Positions 15,082 to 24,728 are shown, counted from the stretch's first letter. The stretch is 64,000 nucleotides of DNA from Ammoniphilus oxalaticus (GCF_003609605.1 NZ_MCHY01000008.1:496001-560000); one strand, 5' to 3'. Numbers and translations: made by a program. The notes: generated from the letters alone by a model not told the origin.

Positions 15082-17178
15082 TTAATAACTGAATTTCGCT
15101 AATGACTGGTTTAAAGATTCAGCCATTTCAGCCAGTGTTCTTGCCATTCCGTCCACTTCTTGCATCGCCTGCGCTTGTTGCTCCATCGTAGCGGATAATT
15201 CTTCCGCGCCGGCAGAGGATTGTTGACTAATCGCCGCAATGTTTTCTACATCTTGCACCGATTCGTTCGTATCTTGTTCAATTCGTTTTGATGCGTCGGT
15301 CACTTTTCTGATTTGTTCGATCATCTCCGTAATATGTTGGGCGATTTCATTGAAAGCTTGGCGGTTTTGTCCAATCACATTAGCTCCAGACTGCACCTCA
15401 ACAACCACTTCATTCATCGCCGTTTCAGCTTCCTGCACTTCGTGAAGCACATTGTTGATGATACCCGCAATTTGATTGGTTGCTTGGGTCGATTGCTCGG
15501 CCAGCTTTCTAACTTCCTCGGCAACAACGGCAAAGCCTTTGCCCTGTTCTCCCGCCCGCGCGGCTTCAATTGCGGCATTGAGGGCCAGTAGATTTGTCTC
15601 CGCGGCAATATCATTAATGACATGGAGAATTTGATCAATCTCCTTTGATTTGACGCCTAATTCATCTACAATCCGCGCGGTCGAAGTGACTTTTTCAGCA
15701 ATCATTTCCATTTGATTAATCGATTGCTCCGCGTTATCTACGCCGCTTTGTGAAGAATCTTCCGTGATTTGTGATCGGTCATTCATTTCAACTGCGTATT
15801 CGTTGATCTGTTTCACTTCTTGGTCGATCAGTTGAATTTTGCCCAGTGTATCGGAGGCGCGCATCGCTTGATCTGTCGATCCAGCAGCTAGTTCTTCCGA
15901 CGTAGCGGAAACTTGCTCAATTCCATCTTTCATTTCATTCGTGGAGGCGAGAAGTTCTTGCCCGGCTGCGGCAACTTGATGTGAAATATCAGCGGCATCA
16001 CGGATTAACGATCGAATGTTAGAAGTCATTTCATTCATTGCCTGGGCTAATTGCCCAATCTCATCCTTTGTCTTCAGTTCAAGCGGTTCGACTATCAGGT
16101 TCCCGCCAGCGATCTCTGTCATCTGAACAACAACGGATTTAATCGGTTGAATTAACCTTTTGACGACGACAAAGATGATCAACGTAAGAATAATTGTTCC
16201 AACCGCGCCTAAGCAAATGGAGAAAACGAGCATTTTCGTAGATTCTTGTTTTACTTCGTTGACAGGGATTGAAACCATCAGCGACCACGGGGTACTTGCT
16301 TCTCCAACATGAATCGGGGTGTATGTTTTAAACACCTTACTGTCCGTCACGGGAGAATAATCGATCATCGTCAGCCCTTGCCCAGACTCAATCGCGTTTT
16401 GAATAGCCGCCGCGTCTGTTAGTCCTTCGACCGCATAGTTGCTCGCGCCAATCAAGTTCGTCCCTTTATGGGCGGCAAAAGTGCCCTGATGGGTCACAAT
16501 CGCTCCAAATCCGCTGTCGTACAGTTGAATCGTATTAGCAATCTCTTGTAAAAAGTCGAGACCAAGATTAACTCCGACGACCCCGATGGTGTTCCCGTTC
16601 ATAGTAATTGGCGCTGTAATTGATGTCAGCCATACGTCTTGGCCCTGTAAAGGATATGTATACGGTTCTAAGATGAATTCTTGGCCGTTTTCTTTTGATA
16701 ACAAATAATAGTCGCCTAATCCGGGTTGATCATATTTTTCAAGGGCGCTCAGTTGGATGTTGTCATTGACTCGGCTCCAATTTGGAACAAATCGGCCCGT
16801 TTCATCGTGCCCTTCCTGAAAAACAAATGCAGCGTCTTGTTGATCAAAAGTATTTGGTTCCCAAGCGGTCCAAACGGATAAAAATTGTTCATTTTCCAGC
16901 AGTGATTTTTTTAAAAATGCATTGGCCAAGCCGCGGTCTGCCTGATCTTCCTCTAGCATGGAAGCAAACATAGCAGCCAACGTTCTAGAAACGTCCATTG
17001 CGTCATTTAACTCGGCTTGAATTTGGAGCGCGTATTTTTCTCCTTCTGCCGCAGCGATTTCGTTTGCGCTATCTACGACAAGGTCGTTTGTCTTGCTCAA
17101 GTTATACAAGAAAACAGAGCCAAAAGTAATAAAACAAGCGCCTAAAATCGGTATGAGAAACCTTGCAAACAAATTCAA
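15082..17178 (-). CDS. Methyl-accepting chemotaxis protein with a dCache sensor
   Basis: The 698-residue receptor has an N-terminal TM (about residues 5-27) and a large extracellular double-Cache domain (about 35-310; [16 protein letters not shown] and [20 protein letters not shown] are typical dCache segments). TM2 is about 315-340 ([20 protein letters not shown]), followed by HAMP and the signalling domain with the tip [20 protein letters not shown]. It starts at TTG 17178 after AGGAAGGGAG. dCache domains usually bind small molecules such as amino acids; the ligand here is unknown. A sigma-A-like promoter is present, with no sigma-D promoter seen. Confidence 0.93.
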   Translation of the reverse strand: MNLFARFLIPILGACFITFGSVFLYNLSKTNDLVVDSANEIAAAEGEKYALQIQAELNDAMDVSRTLAAMFASMLEEDQADRGLANAFLKKSLLENEQFLSVWTAWEPNTFDQQDAAFVFQEGHDETGRFVPNWSRVNDNIQLSALEKYDQPGLGDYYLLSKENGQEFILEPYTYPLQGQDVWLTSITAPITMNGNTIGVVGVNLGLDFLQEIANTIQLYDSGFGAIVTHQGTFAAHKGTNLIGASNYAVEGLTDAAAIQNAIESGQGLTMIDYSPVTDSKVFKTYTPIHVGEASTPWSLMVSIPVNEVKQESTKMLVFSICLGAVGTIILTLIIFVVVKRLIQPIKSVVVQMTEIAGGNLIVEPLELKTKDEIGQLAQAMNEMTSNIRSLIRDAADISHQVAAAGQELLASTNEMKDGIEQVSATSEELAAGSTDQAMRASDTLGKIQLIDQEVKQINEYAVEMNDRSQITEDSSQSGVDNAEQSINQMEMIAEKVTSTARIVDELGVKSKEIDQILHVINDIAAETNLLALNAAIEAARAGEQGKGFAVVAEEVRKLAEQSTQATNQIAGIINNVLHEVQEAETAMNEVVVEVQSGANVIGQNRQAFNEIAQHITEMIEQIRKVTDASKRIEQDTNESVQDVENIAAISQQSSAGAEELSATMEQQAQAMQEVDGMARTLAEMAESLNQSLAKFSY

Positions 17179-17258
17179 CGGATCGACTCTCCCTTCCTAT
17201 CAAGTTCTACAAAACGTAGAGTGTAACCAAAGACCTGGGTTGTTAGACTTACACCTTC

Positions 17259-17286
17259 ATTATAGACAATTTAAATAACATTCCAA
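17259..17286 (-). promoter_or_regulatory. Sigma-A-like promoter of the dCache receptor-cheV unit
   Basis: On the minus strand TTGGAA (17286-17281), 16 nt, TATAAT (17264-17259). Confidence 0.6.
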
Positions 17287-17334
17287 CTATTTCTAATAAA
17301 TTTTCAAAAAAACTTGCTGGTATGGTTGGTTTTC

Positions 17335-17368
17335 AAGAAAAAAAGCCCACTCGTTAAGCAGTGGGCTT
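17335..17368 (-). terminator. Terminator of the arylamine N-acetyltransferase gene
   Basis: AAGCCCACT (17343-17351) pairs with AGTGGGCTT (17360-17368). On the minus strand it is followed by a T-run. Confidence 0.82.
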
Positions 17369-17378
17369 GATTGATCTT

Positions 17379-18161
17379 TTAGGATAGGCCGAAAATTTGT
17401 TTGGCTAGTTGTTGAAATTGGGCATCATCGATTGTTTGTTTTTTCATTTCCCCGTTTTTCCATTCGGTGAACGTTGTGTCTGTTAGCGTTACATTTCCAC
17501 TCTCCGTGAGCTGTGTTACAAGCGGGGCTTTATTAAAGTGAGAGATTTCATGCTCAGCGACAATCGTTTGAATTTCGCTCAGCTCAGCCAAATTAGTTAC
17601 AGGGCGTTCACTATGAAAGGCGTGTCCCACCCTCCAAGCGGAATCTTTATGTTTCAATTTAAGTTCGAGAGCGTAGTCATATTCTGCTTCGTCTTGCATT
17701 GGTATGATGCGAAAAGAACCATTTGCAGAAGTGACCGTTTCACCGCTAAATGGGACGGGTTTTAACGGCAGGTTCCCGCCAAAGCCTGTCTCTAGTAAAT
17801 ACTTTTGTCCCTCATAACGTAATAGGATCGTCACATGCGTCTTCCCGAGTGGCGAAAAACGGTTTGTCTCGGCATTGAGCACGTTGGCTCGGATCAGCGT
17901 CACGTCAAATCCATTTTCTAATAGAAAGAAATAAAATAGAGGATTTAGCTCGTAACAGAGTCCGCCTTCTTGATTGATCAAAATTTTGGTTAGCAAACTG
18001 TCTCTGCTGACGGGTTCTACTTGATCGTTTAGAATTCTTAAATTTTCAAAGGGAATCGTCGTTGCAAATCTTTCAAGGATTAGATCCAATGTTTCAAAAG
18101 TAATCGCCTCGTTTTCCGAAAGCGCTAACCTTTTTCTAAATAAACGATTCAATTGACTCAT
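17379..18161 (-). CDS. nat: Arylamine N-acetyltransferase with Cys-His-Glu triad
   Basis: The 260-residue length is usual for the family. It transfers acetyl from acetyl-CoA to arylamines or hydrazines. The N-terminal FENL motif (FATTIPFENL, residues 32-41) and GGLCYELNPLF (Cys69) identify it. The triad is read as Cys69, His109 (KTHVTILL) and Glu124 (YLLETGFGGN). Most NATs have Asp in the last position (VDVGFG). A functional Cys-His-Glu triad is known from a Bacillus cereus NAT. SD GGAGGG precedes the ATG. It has its own terminator and stands alone between chemotaxis genes. Confidence 0.9.
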   Translation of the reverse strand: MSQLNRLFRKRLALSENEAITFETLDLILERFATTIPFENLRILNDQVEPVSRDSLLTKILINQEGGLCYELNPLFYFFLLENGFDVTLIRANVLNAETNRFSPLGKTHVTILLRYEGQKYLLETGFGGNLPLKPVPFSGETVTSANGSFRIIPMQDEAEYDYALELKLKHKDSAWRVGHAFHSERPVTNLAELSEIQTIVAEHEISHFNKAPLVTQLTESGNVTLTDTTFTEWKNGEMKKQTIDDAQFQQLAKQIFGLS

Positions 18162-18494
18162 CGTTAACTCCCTCCATAATTTAAAAGTTAATTTAATTGT
18201 AAGTAGACTTTATATCATATTTATATCGTATTCCTTATACAGTAGAAGTCATAGCAAACGTTGTCAAGGTTGAATGACAACCAACAAGAGTAGGTGTTTA
18301 GTAACAACCACTTTAGGGAAATTCAACTTAAGTAGACTAAAAGAACCTTGATTTTGTCTGGGGAATCGTTAAGTTGTTAGGGTAGAGGTAGATTTATAGT
18401 CATAAAGATTCACTTTGCGCTATAATTGGAGGAATAAAAATCCAAAAATGAAACGCGCTGATATACACTATATATGTAAGGAGTTTGAAGCGTT
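18162..18494. other. Divergent intergenic region (333 bp)
   Basis: It separates nat (minus) from the PilZ gene (plus). A TATAAT-like box occurs near 18420 without a good -35. The short inverted repeat TTGTC/GACAA (about 18262-18289) is unremarkable. I see no gene here. Confidence 0.35.
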
Positions 18495-19196
18495 GTGCCT
18501 AAAAGAAGGAATAAAAGTCCAAAAGAAATGTTAGTGGTCGGTCTTCCTCTGCAGATTACCACGTACGCTCAGGATTCCATGGAAGAAAAAGATGTGACAC
18601 TTAAATCAAGGGTTGCTGAGGATTTCGGACAGGAATTCGCGATTGAAATACCGATTGAAGAAGGTTCCGGTCGTATGCGGCACTTGTTGCAGGGCGATGA
18701 AATCTATGTTGTTTTCATAGGCGAAGATGGGGTTATGTATAGCTTTCCAAGTAAGGTAAAAGGAAAAGCATCTGATAATATTCCATTACTACGGATCGAA
18801 AAGCCGACGGATAGAATTATTTCTCGGATCCAACGTCGAAATTATTTACGTGTCCCGTTTGAATTAGACATTTCAATTATTATCCAAAACCCTGTAAAAA
18901 TGTTGGATCTAAAGACGATCGATCTAAGCGGGGGTGGATTAGCATTTAGGGTGACCGAAACGATTTCACTTGCAACTGGACAAATGGTAGCAGGCGTGCT
19001 TAACGCGCCTAACGGGAAAGACGCTCTAAGAGATATCCACTTTTCAGGCGTCGTTCTTCGAAAGTTGGAAGCCAATTCAGAACGGCCTTATCCGTTATAC
19101 GCCATTCAATTTATCGAAATTGATGAACGCGATCGGGATCATATCATTCGCATTTGCTTACAGCGTCAAATGGAATTACATAAAAGATTAAAATAG
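18495..19196 (+). CDS. PilZ-domain c-di-GMP receptor, YcgR/DgrA (YpfB)-like flagellar brake
   Basis: The 233-residue protein starts at GTG 18495 after AAGGAG. The N-terminal half is a YcgR-N/PilZN-like beta domain (about residues 10-105). The C-terminal PilZ domain starts with the RxxxR motif in IQRRNYLRVPFEL (about 112-120), followed by DLSGGGLAFRV (the D/NxSxxG motif, about 142). Both c-di-GMP binding motifs are intact. Such proteins slow or stop the flagellar motor when c-di-GMP is high. Its setting among chemotaxis genes and upstream of an HD-GYP protein fits this. No promoter consensus was found. Confidence 0.88.
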   Translation: MPKRRNKSPKEMLVVGLPLQITTYAQDSMEEKDVTLKSRVAEDFGQEFAIEIPIEEGSGRMRHLLQGDEIYVVFIGEDGVMYSFPSKVKGKASDNIPLLRIEKPTDRIISRIQRRNYLRVPFELDISIIIQNPVKMLDLKTIDLSGGGLAFRVTETISLATGQMVAGVLNAPNGKDALRDIHFSGVVLRKLEANSERPYPLYAIQFIEIDERDRDHIIRICLQRQMELHKRLK

Positions 19197-19206
19197 TAGT
19201 CATCTG

Positions 19207-19238
19207 GGACCCAATCGGTAAGGGGTCCTCTTTTTATT
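19207..19238 (+). terminator. Rho-independent terminator after the PilZ gene
   Basis: GGACCC (19207-19212) pairs with GGGTCC (19223-19228), followed by T-rich sequence. Confidence 0.72.
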
Positions 19239-19332
19239 TTCTTGCTAGAATATGCAAAGTTACTCTAAAGAAATTCAGCGAATCACCCGATATTATAAGA
19301 TAATAGGTAATAGAAAGAGGTTGATCCATCAT

Positions 19333-19965
19333 ATGGAACTGTCGACACGTTGGATGAACAATCATTTACTAATAGATGCGTTAGAAAAAAATCCAAAATT
19401 GAGAGATACAGTAGGTCAAGCATTACTAGAAGGAAAAGATACATTTCCTGAGTTATTACAATCCCTTCTAGAATCAGTTGATCAAGAAGTTGATCGGGGC
19501 ATCATCGAGGATCAAATGGTTCCGCGCGCAATTTTGCAAACCCCAACGGTGACTCTGGCGCCAACTGACCAACACGCTTCTCGTATGACAATTGAACATG
19601 CGATCGCCGAGGCCGCAAAAAAACACGGAGTCTCGGTTGCATTAATTAAAGCGGTTGTAAAGGCGGAGAGTAATTATAATCCACAGGCGGTTTCCCCCGC
19701 GGGAGCGGCTGGTTTGATGCAATTAATGCCAGCCACGGCGCGATCGTTAGGGGTTCAAGACCCATTTGACGCGCAGCAAAATATCGATGGCGGGGTACGA
19801 TACCTGAAACAAATGTTAACACGGTTCAAGGAAGTTCCATTAGCTTTAGCCGCTTACAATGCGGGACCAGGCAACGTTCAAAAATATGGCGGAATTCCAC
19901 CGTTTAAAGAGACGCAAAACTATGTCAATAAAATTTTAAAGGATGCTCAAAAAGGGTACGCGTAA
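19333..19965 (+). CDS. Lytic transglycosylase (SLT/goose-lysozyme-like fold)
   Basis: The product is about 210 residues. The C-terminal 110 residues form an SLT catalytic domain: [20 protein letters not shown] with the catalytic Glu in KAESNY, then [15 protein letters not shown], and [17 protein letters not shown]. It cleaves peptidoglycan glycan strands. The N-terminal half is helical and has no clear signal peptide. The start is uncertain: ATG 19252 has no SD, while ATG 19333 has AAAGAGG at a 12-nt distance, so I chose the latter. The flagellar/chemotaxis setting suggests a role in wall remodelling for flagella (inference). Confidence 0.85.
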   Translation: MELSTRWMNNHLLIDALEKNPKLRDTVGQALLEGKDTFPELLQSLLESVDQEVDRGIIEDQMVPRAILQTPTVTLAPTDQHASRMTIEHAIAEAAKKHGVSVALIKAVVKAESNYNPQAVSPAGAAGLMQLMPATARSLGVQDPFDAQQNIDGGVRYLKQMLTRFKEVPLALAAYNAGPGNVQKYGGIPPFKETQNYVNKILKDAQKGYA

Positions 19966-19996
19966 TACGGCAAGTTCGAAAGGGGGGATAAATGAA

Positions 19997-20206
19997 ATGA
20001 AAGTGTCAGACCTAGCGGCAGTTCAATTAACGGACATGAAACAGACGTTGTCGATGAACTTGTTGAAATCAGCGCATGCCACGGCAAGCGCCCAGGCAAT
20101 CACCATGCTTGAAGATTTTCAGCAGCTGCAAAGGGAAGTTGGCCAGCGGACGATTAACCCGTCTCCACATCCGTATAGTGGACAACATGTCGATTTGCGC
20201 GCTTAG
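19997..20206 (+). CDS. YjfB family putative motility protein
   Basis: The 69-residue protein has the family pattern of YjfB/PF14070: short, rich in Gln/Ala, with KQTLSMNLLKSAHATASAQA in the middle. The ATG at 19997 follows AGGGGGGATAAATGAA. The upstream in-frame extension is part of the preceding gene's 3' end. In B. subtilis the relative belongs to the sigma-D regulon; its function is unknown. A strong terminator follows. Confidence 0.72.
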   Translation: MKVSDLAAVQLTDMKQTLSMNLLKSAHATASAQAITMLEDFQQLQREVGQRTINPSPHPYSGQHVDLRA

Positions 20207-20237
20207 TGTTACTCGCGCCGCCAGTAGGTTACAGCTG

Positions 20238-20266
20238 GAGAGCCTGTTTTCCACAGGCTCTCTTTT
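20238..20266 (+). terminator. Rho-independent terminator
   Basis: GAGAGCCTGT (20238-20247) pairs with ACAGGCTCTC (20253-20262), followed by TTTTC. Confidence 0.85.
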
Positions 20267-20294
20267 CAAAAGTAGGAGGTGAGGGAGGAAGTTC

Positions 20295-21389
20295 ATGAGA
20301 ATTGTCGCAACGGATCAATGCTTGCCAGGAACGATCCTGGCCAAACCGATTTATAACTCAGACGGCATTAAACTCATCGGAGCAGGAACGGAATTAACAA
20401 AGGCGATGATAGAACGTTTAAAGCTTTTAGGTATTTCTATTATTTACGCGCGAGATGAGTTATCAGAGGGGATCGAGGTGGTGGATGCGGTACCGCTAAA
20501 AACACGGATTGAAGCGATGCAAGTGATTCGTTCTGTTTTTTCATCGATTCAGGAGAGTAGCCGACAAGGCAGCAAGCGATTTTCATCGCAAGTAAAGGTG
20601 AATGATCTGACGCGTGTTTTTGAAAACCTGATAACAGTCATCAAAGACAGTAACCAAACAATGAGTCTTTTATCAGAGATTCACGATAAAGAGAGTCATG
20701 TTTTCTCTCATTCAATTAATGTTACAATTTATTCAATCGCGCTTGGTATACGTCTCGGTTTTAATGATGGACAGATCAAAGAGATCGGCATCGGCGCCCT
20801 ATTGCACGATATTGGAAAAATGCAAATACCAAGCACCATTTTACATAAACCTGGAAGATTAACGAACGATGAATTTTTCGAAATACAGAAACACCCCGCG
20901 TTTGGATTTGATCTCCTGAAAAAACAATATGAAATTTCGTATTTATCGGCCCATTGCGCTTTTCAGCACCACGAGCGGTGGGATGGTACAGGTTATCCAA
21001 GGGGATTAAAGGGGAAGGAGATCCATCCCTATGCCCGCTTAATGGCTGTGTGTGATGTTTATGACGCCATGACGACACAACGCGTCTATCGCAAGGCGCT
21101 TTTACCGAATGAATCGATGAATTGGATCCAATCACAATCATCGATTTTATTTGAGGAAAAAATGGTCGATGCGTTCCGACAGACGATTGCCCCTTTTCCA
21201 ATCGGACTGACTGTTCGTTTAAACACGGGTGAGACAGCGATCGTAAGCGAACCCCACCCTGATGCGCCTGATCGTCCCGTCGTTCGAATTATTAAAGAGC
21301 CTAATGGTGAAACATTAATCCAGTGGCGCGAGATAGATTTGAATCAATATCCGGAATTGGAAATTGTGGAAACCCATTCCTTAATTTAG
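20295..21389 (+). CDS. HD-GYP domain protein, probable c-di-GMP phosphodiesterase
   Basis: The 364-residue protein has an N-terminal DUF3391-like/regulatory part (about residues 1-110) and an HD-GYP domain (about 125-300). His171-Asp172 are the HD pair in LLHDIGKMQIP. HHERWDGTGYPRGLKG (about 231-246) contains the GYP motif, and DVYDAMTTQRVYRKAL is the conserved metal/substrate segment. All key residues are present, so it is predicted to hydrolyse c-di-GMP, opposing signals read by the PilZ protein 1.1 kb upstream. SD AGGAGGTGAGGGAGG precedes the ATG. Confidence 0.92.
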   Translation: MRIVATDQCLPGTILAKPIYNSDGIKLIGAGTELTKAMIERLKLLGISIIYARDELSEGIEVVDAVPLKTRIEAMQVIRSVFSSIQESSRQGSKRFSSQVKVNDLTRVFENLITVIKDSNQTMSLLSEIHDKESHVFSHSINVTIYSIALGIRLGFNDGQIKEIGIGALLHDIGKMQIPSTILHKPGRLTNDEFFEIQKHPAFGFDLLKKQYEISYLSAHCAFQHHERWDGTGYPRGLKGKEIHPYARLMAVCDVYDAMTTQRVYRKALLPNESMNWIQSQSSILFEEKMVDAFRQTIAPFPIGLTVRLNTGETAIVSEPHPDAPDRPVVRIIKEPNGETLIQWREIDLNQYPELEIVETHSLI

Positions 21390-21415
21390 CAGAGAAGTTA
21401 GTGAGGGATATGCTT

Positions 21416-21991
21416 ATGAGAATACCCCAGATACGCATGTCACAAACGTTTGCTCAACTTGGCATTGAAACTGAAAAGCCGCAGCAAACGATTCAACAAC
21501 CAAAAGCGGAAATGGCGATACAACAGCAACCGACCGAATTAAAAATTGAACGCTCCCCGTCTATATTAGAGATTGATCAAACGCGAGCATGGGAGGAAGC
21601 GAATTTAAAAGGCCCTGCTACGTTGGCGCGGGATTGGGCTAGCGCGAGTCGGCAGCAAGGTCTTGAAGGAATCGCTCGTCGAGCCGAGGAAGGTGGACAA
21701 CTAGCTGCGATCGAACGAGGTGGAAATGCGCTTGCAGATGTAGCTCAAACAAAGAGCCACCCCCCTCCTGCGCTTTTCAATATTACGTTTATACCCAGTT
21801 ATGGCTCCGTACAGTTCCGCTTTACCCCAACGAAACTAGACATGAATTGGACTCAAGGCGGGGTTAAGATCGATGCTAAGTCGCATCAACCACTCCACGA
21901 ATATAAGCCAGGTCATGTAAACATATATTTAAAACAACAAGAAAGCCTGACAATCGAAGTGATGGACCAAGGGCTGGATGTAAAGGTATAA
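21416..21991 (+). CDS. DUF6470 (YviE-like) flagellar-operon protein
   Basis: The product is about 191 residues and starts with the family signature MRIPQIRMSQTFAQLGIETE. A Gln/Pro-rich segment follows, and the C-terminus (ITFIPSYGSVQFRFTPTKLD, then IEVMDQGLDVKV) matches YviE/DUF6470 proteins, which lie next to flgK/flgL and fliW in Bacillales. Function unknown. I chose ATG 21416 over 21410 because GTGAGGGA then sits 7 nt away. Confidence 0.75.
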   Translation: MRIPQIRMSQTFAQLGIETEKPQQTIQQPKAEMAIQQQPTELKIERSPSILEIDQTRAWEEANLKGPATLARDWASASRQQGLEGIARRAEEGGQLAAIERGGNALADVAQTKSHPPPALFNITFIPSYGSVQFRFTPTKLDMNWTQGGVKIDAKSHQPLHEYKPGHVNIYLKQQESLTIEVMDQGLDVKV

Positions 21992-22011
21992 AAAAGAGGG
22001 AGGGCTCAAAT

Positions 22012-22437
22012 ATGTCTTTAAATCATTTGGATCATTGTGTTCGCTGCGATGCGTTGTTTGTGGTGGTGGGGAGTCGAATTTGTTCGAGTTGCTTAAAACA
22101 AATTGAAGAAGAATTTCAAGTTTGCGCCGCCTTTTTGCGAAAAAAGGAAAATCGAATGAGCACGTTACAGGAAATGAGTGAGCAGACCGGGGTTTCAGTC
22201 TATCAAATTACAGAATTTATCCGACAACAAAGGCTGATTGTCGACTCTTATACGAATATAGAGTACCCATGCGAGGGTTGTGGGAAATTGGTTCAAAAGA
22301 GCCGTTTTTGTAGTGACTGTAAGCGAGATTGGCAAGAAGAAGTGGATGCATTGGCGAACAAGCGAAGCGAAACAGAAGAGAAAGAAAGAAGATCAACTTA
22401 CCACATTAAGGATTATAGATGGGATCGGCATAGCTAA
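22012..22437 (+). CDS. yvyF: Flagellar operon protein YvyF (TIGR03826 type)
   Basis: The 141-residue protein has two Cys4-type zinc clusters: CVRCDALF with ICSSCLKQ at the N-terminus (about residues 9-32), and CEGCGKL with FCSDCKRDW (about 84-105). Between them is a helix-turn-helix-like segment (MSEQTGVSVYQITEFIRQQR). This is the arrangement of YvyF in the comF-yvyF-flgM-flgN-flgK-flgL cluster, and the downstream order here is identical. The ancestral role is unclear; a regulatory DNA- or RNA-binding role is likely. Confidence 0.85.
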   Translation: MSLNHLDHCVRCDALFVVVGSRICSSCLKQIEEEFQVCAAFLRKKENRMSTLQEMSEQTGVSVYQITEFIRQQRLIVDSYTNIEYPCEGCGKLVQKSRFCSDCKRDWQEEVDALANKRSETEEKERRSTYHIKDYRWDRHS

Positions 22438-22448
22438 AGCTAAAAGGC

Positions 22449-22476
22449 TAAACAGTATTTCGGTCCATGCCGATAC
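22449..22476 (+). promoter_or_regulatory. Sigma-D promoter upstream of flgM
   Basis: TAAA (22449-22452), 16 nt, GCCGATAC (22469-22476). As in B. subtilis, this would let sigma-D raise its own anti-sigma factor together with flgN-flgK-flgL. Confidence 0.85.
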
Positions 22477-22531
22477 TACTGATAAGATATAGATGATGGC
22501 GCGCGGGATTCATGGGAAGGGAGGGACCATC

Positions 22532-22813
22532 ATGAAAATTAATGATTTGAGTCGGATTTCGGCAATGAACAAATACCAACAAACCTCAGCCAACCCGAAG
22601 GATAAAAGATTAGTAAAAAAACAGGAAACCGATCAATTGGAAATTTCACCACAAGCCCAACAAAAACTAGAACAAAAACGTAACGATCAAGCGCCTGATG
22701 CGGCTGAAAGAGTCAGTGTGTTAAAAGCGCAGATTGAAACGGGAGCGTATAAACCAAATAGTGACCTAATCGCGAGCAAGCTTCTCTCCCTCTGGAATAA
22801 GGAGAATCGATGA
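22532..22813 (+). CDS. flgM: Anti-sigma-D factor FlgM
   Basis: The 93-residue protein has an N-terminus (MKINDLSRISAMNKYQQTSA) and a C-terminal sigma-binding region (ERVSVLKAQIETGAYKPNSD, then LIASKLL) that are typical of FlgM. It binds sigma-D until hook completion. I chose the ATG at 22532 because GGAAGGGAGGG precedes it; the longer reading frame lacks an SD. The stop overlaps flgN by 4 nt (ATGA). Confidence 0.93.
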   Translation: MKINDLSRISAMNKYQQTSANPKDKRLVKKQETDQLEISPQAQQKLEQKRNDQAPDAAERVSVLKAQIETGAYKPNSDLIASKLLSLWNKENR

Positions 22814-23337
22814 TGGGGACAGGGGTAAGTGAGATGGAACTGATCCAAGATGTAGTTGGTGTCATGGAAGAATTGAATTACGTTCATCAGAAACTTATAG
22901 ATATGGAGCAGTTGAAAACAGAAGCATTGATTCAAAACAACACAAGTGAGCTCGTAGAATATATTCATCAGCAGACCAAATTAGCCCGCAACGTAGATAC
23001 ATTGGAACAGAAACGACAACAGTTTGTGGAGAAATGGTTAGCGGCAAACAACCTAGTCTATCAACACCTGTCGCTGGTCGATCTAATTAAGATGATTCCA
23101 CATCATGAAGCTAAACAAGAATTGAGCCGCTTGGGCGAGCAATTGCAAACGCGAATGGATGAGCTACGCAACCTGAATCAATCTAATCAACAACTGATCG
23201 AACAATCATTGTCGTATATTAATTTTACACTACGGTTAGCCATGAATGATCCAAACGATCATTTAACATATGGACGTTCTAAACAGCCGGAAAGAACCGG
23301 TTCCGCTCAACGTGGCTTTTTCGATTCAAAGGCTTAG
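22810..23337 (+). CDS. flgN: Flagellar chaperone FlgN
   Basis: The 175-residue all-helical protein fits FlgN in length and position, between flgM and flgK, the proteins it chaperones being FlgK and FlgL. Coiled-coil segments include ELIQDVVGVMEELNYVHQKL and LGEQLQTRMDELRNLNQSNQ. The C-terminus ends in a short basic/Ser tail. AAGGAG precedes the ATG, and the start overlaps the flgM stop, implying translational coupling. Confidence 0.88.
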   Translation: MMGTGVSEMELIQDVVGVMEELNYVHQKLIDMEQLKTEALIQNNTSELVEYIHQQTKLARNVDTLEQKRQQFVEKWLAANNLVYQHLSLVDLIKMIPHHEAKQELSRLGEQLQTRMDELRNLNQSNQQLIEQSLSYINFTLRLAMNDPNDHLTYGRSKQPERTGSAQRGFFDSKA

Positions 23338-23366
23338 AGTTTTTAAACATAGAGAGGAGGATGAAC

Positions 23367-24728
23367 ATGAGCACATTTCATGGATTAGAAATAGGAAAAA
23401 GATCGCTATTCGCCCAACAAGCAGCTCTCAGTACGACGGGACACAACATCGCTAACTCGAATACGCTCGGATATACAAGACAGCGCGTTGAATTGGAGGC
23501 GGCTCGCTCGATTCACTATCCGGGTATGAACTCTGATCGTTCCCCGCAACAAATGGGGACAGGTGTAAGCCCCGCTCAAATTGTTCGGATTCGCGAAGAT
23601 TACCTTGATCTCCAATTTCGTAATGAAAACACAGCGTCAGGATATTGGGAAACAATGAGTGATGTGTATATGAAAATGGAAGGAATTTTGGCTGAACCGT
23701 CGAACACAGGTCTGCAAGCGGTGATGGACCAATTTTGGCAAGGTTGGCAAGAGTTAGCTAAGGATCCCAATAGTTCGGCTGCTAGAAAAGTCGTTGAGGA
23801 AAGAGGAGTCACCGTTGCCGACACGTTTAATCACATTGCCAAATCATTAACACGTCTGGAAACAGATTTGGAAAATGTGATGAAGACGAAAGTGAAAGAG
23901 GTAAATTCACTGGCTGAACAAATCAGTGAGTTAAATGATCAAATCGGTCGCTTGGTTCCACATGGGCATATTCCAAACGATTTATATGATAAACGCGATC
24001 TGCTTATTGATCAGTTGTCGAAGTTAGTGGATGTGGAAGTGAAACCGGCTAGTATACCAGGTATCCCTCCGGATAAGCACGGAATGATTACGGTATCGCT
24101 TGGTGGACAAACACTAGTGGATCCGAGCGATAATCCTAAATTTAATGAGTTGGTATATTCGGAGACAAGTGGCTTTACCCTTGATGGGGGGATTCCTGCG
24201 TTAATTTCTGGTGAATTAATGGGGATCGTCGAAGGCAAAGACGCGGTTAACTCCACGCTCAAAGATATAAACAGTTTAGCCACTGGTATTGCTAATGCTG
24301 TTAATACTAAAATCGGTAATGGTCCAGATTTTTTTAGTGGGGGAGATGCCATAAGTATTGAAGTCAAGCGTGACTCACTAGATGGTATTAATTTTGATGA
24401 AGGAAATCCAAATCTTGCCCAACGCATAGCAGATTTGAAGTTTGAGGATATAGATGAACTCGGGACCACCTTTGATGATGATTATCGCCAAATCATCTCG
24501 GGACTTGGCATTCGCTCACAACAAGCTTCGCGAATGGCGAACAACAGTGATGTTTTGCTGAATCAAATCGACCTTCAAAGGCAATCTGTTTCAGGTGTTT
24601 CTTTAGATGAAGAGATGGTAAACATGATTCGCTACCAACAGGCATACAATGCGGCTGCTCGATTTGTAACAACGATCGATGAGGTTTTGGATCGAGTTGT
24701 TAACGGAATGGGTCGCGTCGGATTATAA
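23367..24728 (+). CDS. flgK: Flagellar hook-associated protein 1 FlgK
   Basis: The product is about 453 residues. The N-terminus reads MSTFHGLEIGKRSLFAQQAA with the rod/hook motif TTGHNIANSNTLGYTRQRVE. The C-terminus (VSLDEEMVNMIRYQQAYNAA then ARFVTTIDEVLDRVVNGMG) is the FlgK D0 helix. It forms the first junction zone between hook and filament. The protein is somewhat shorter than enteric FlgK (about 550), as is common in Bacillales. I chose ATG 23367 because GAGGAGG lies 6 nt upstream. Confidence 0.95.
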   Translation: MSTFHGLEIGKRSLFAQQAALSTTGHNIANSNTLGYTRQRVELEAARSIHYPGMNSDRSPQQMGTGVSPAQIVRIREDYLDLQFRNENTASGYWETMSDVYMKMEGILAEPSNTGLQAVMDQFWQGWQELAKDPNSSAARKVVEERGVTVADTFNHIAKSLTRLETDLENVMKTKVKEVNSLAEQISELNDQIGRLVPHGHIPNDLYDKRDLLIDQLSKLVDVEVKPASIPGIPPDKHGMITVSLGGQTLVDPSDNPKFNELVYSETSGFTLDGGIPALISGELMGIVEGKDAVNSTLKDINSLATGIANAVNTKIGNGPDFFSGGDAISIEVKRDSLDGINFDEGNPNLAQRIADLKFEDIDELGTTFDDDYRQIISGLGIRSQQASRMANNSDVLLNQIDLQRQSVSGVSLDEEMVNMIRYQQAYNAAARFVTTIDEVLDRVVNGMGRVGL

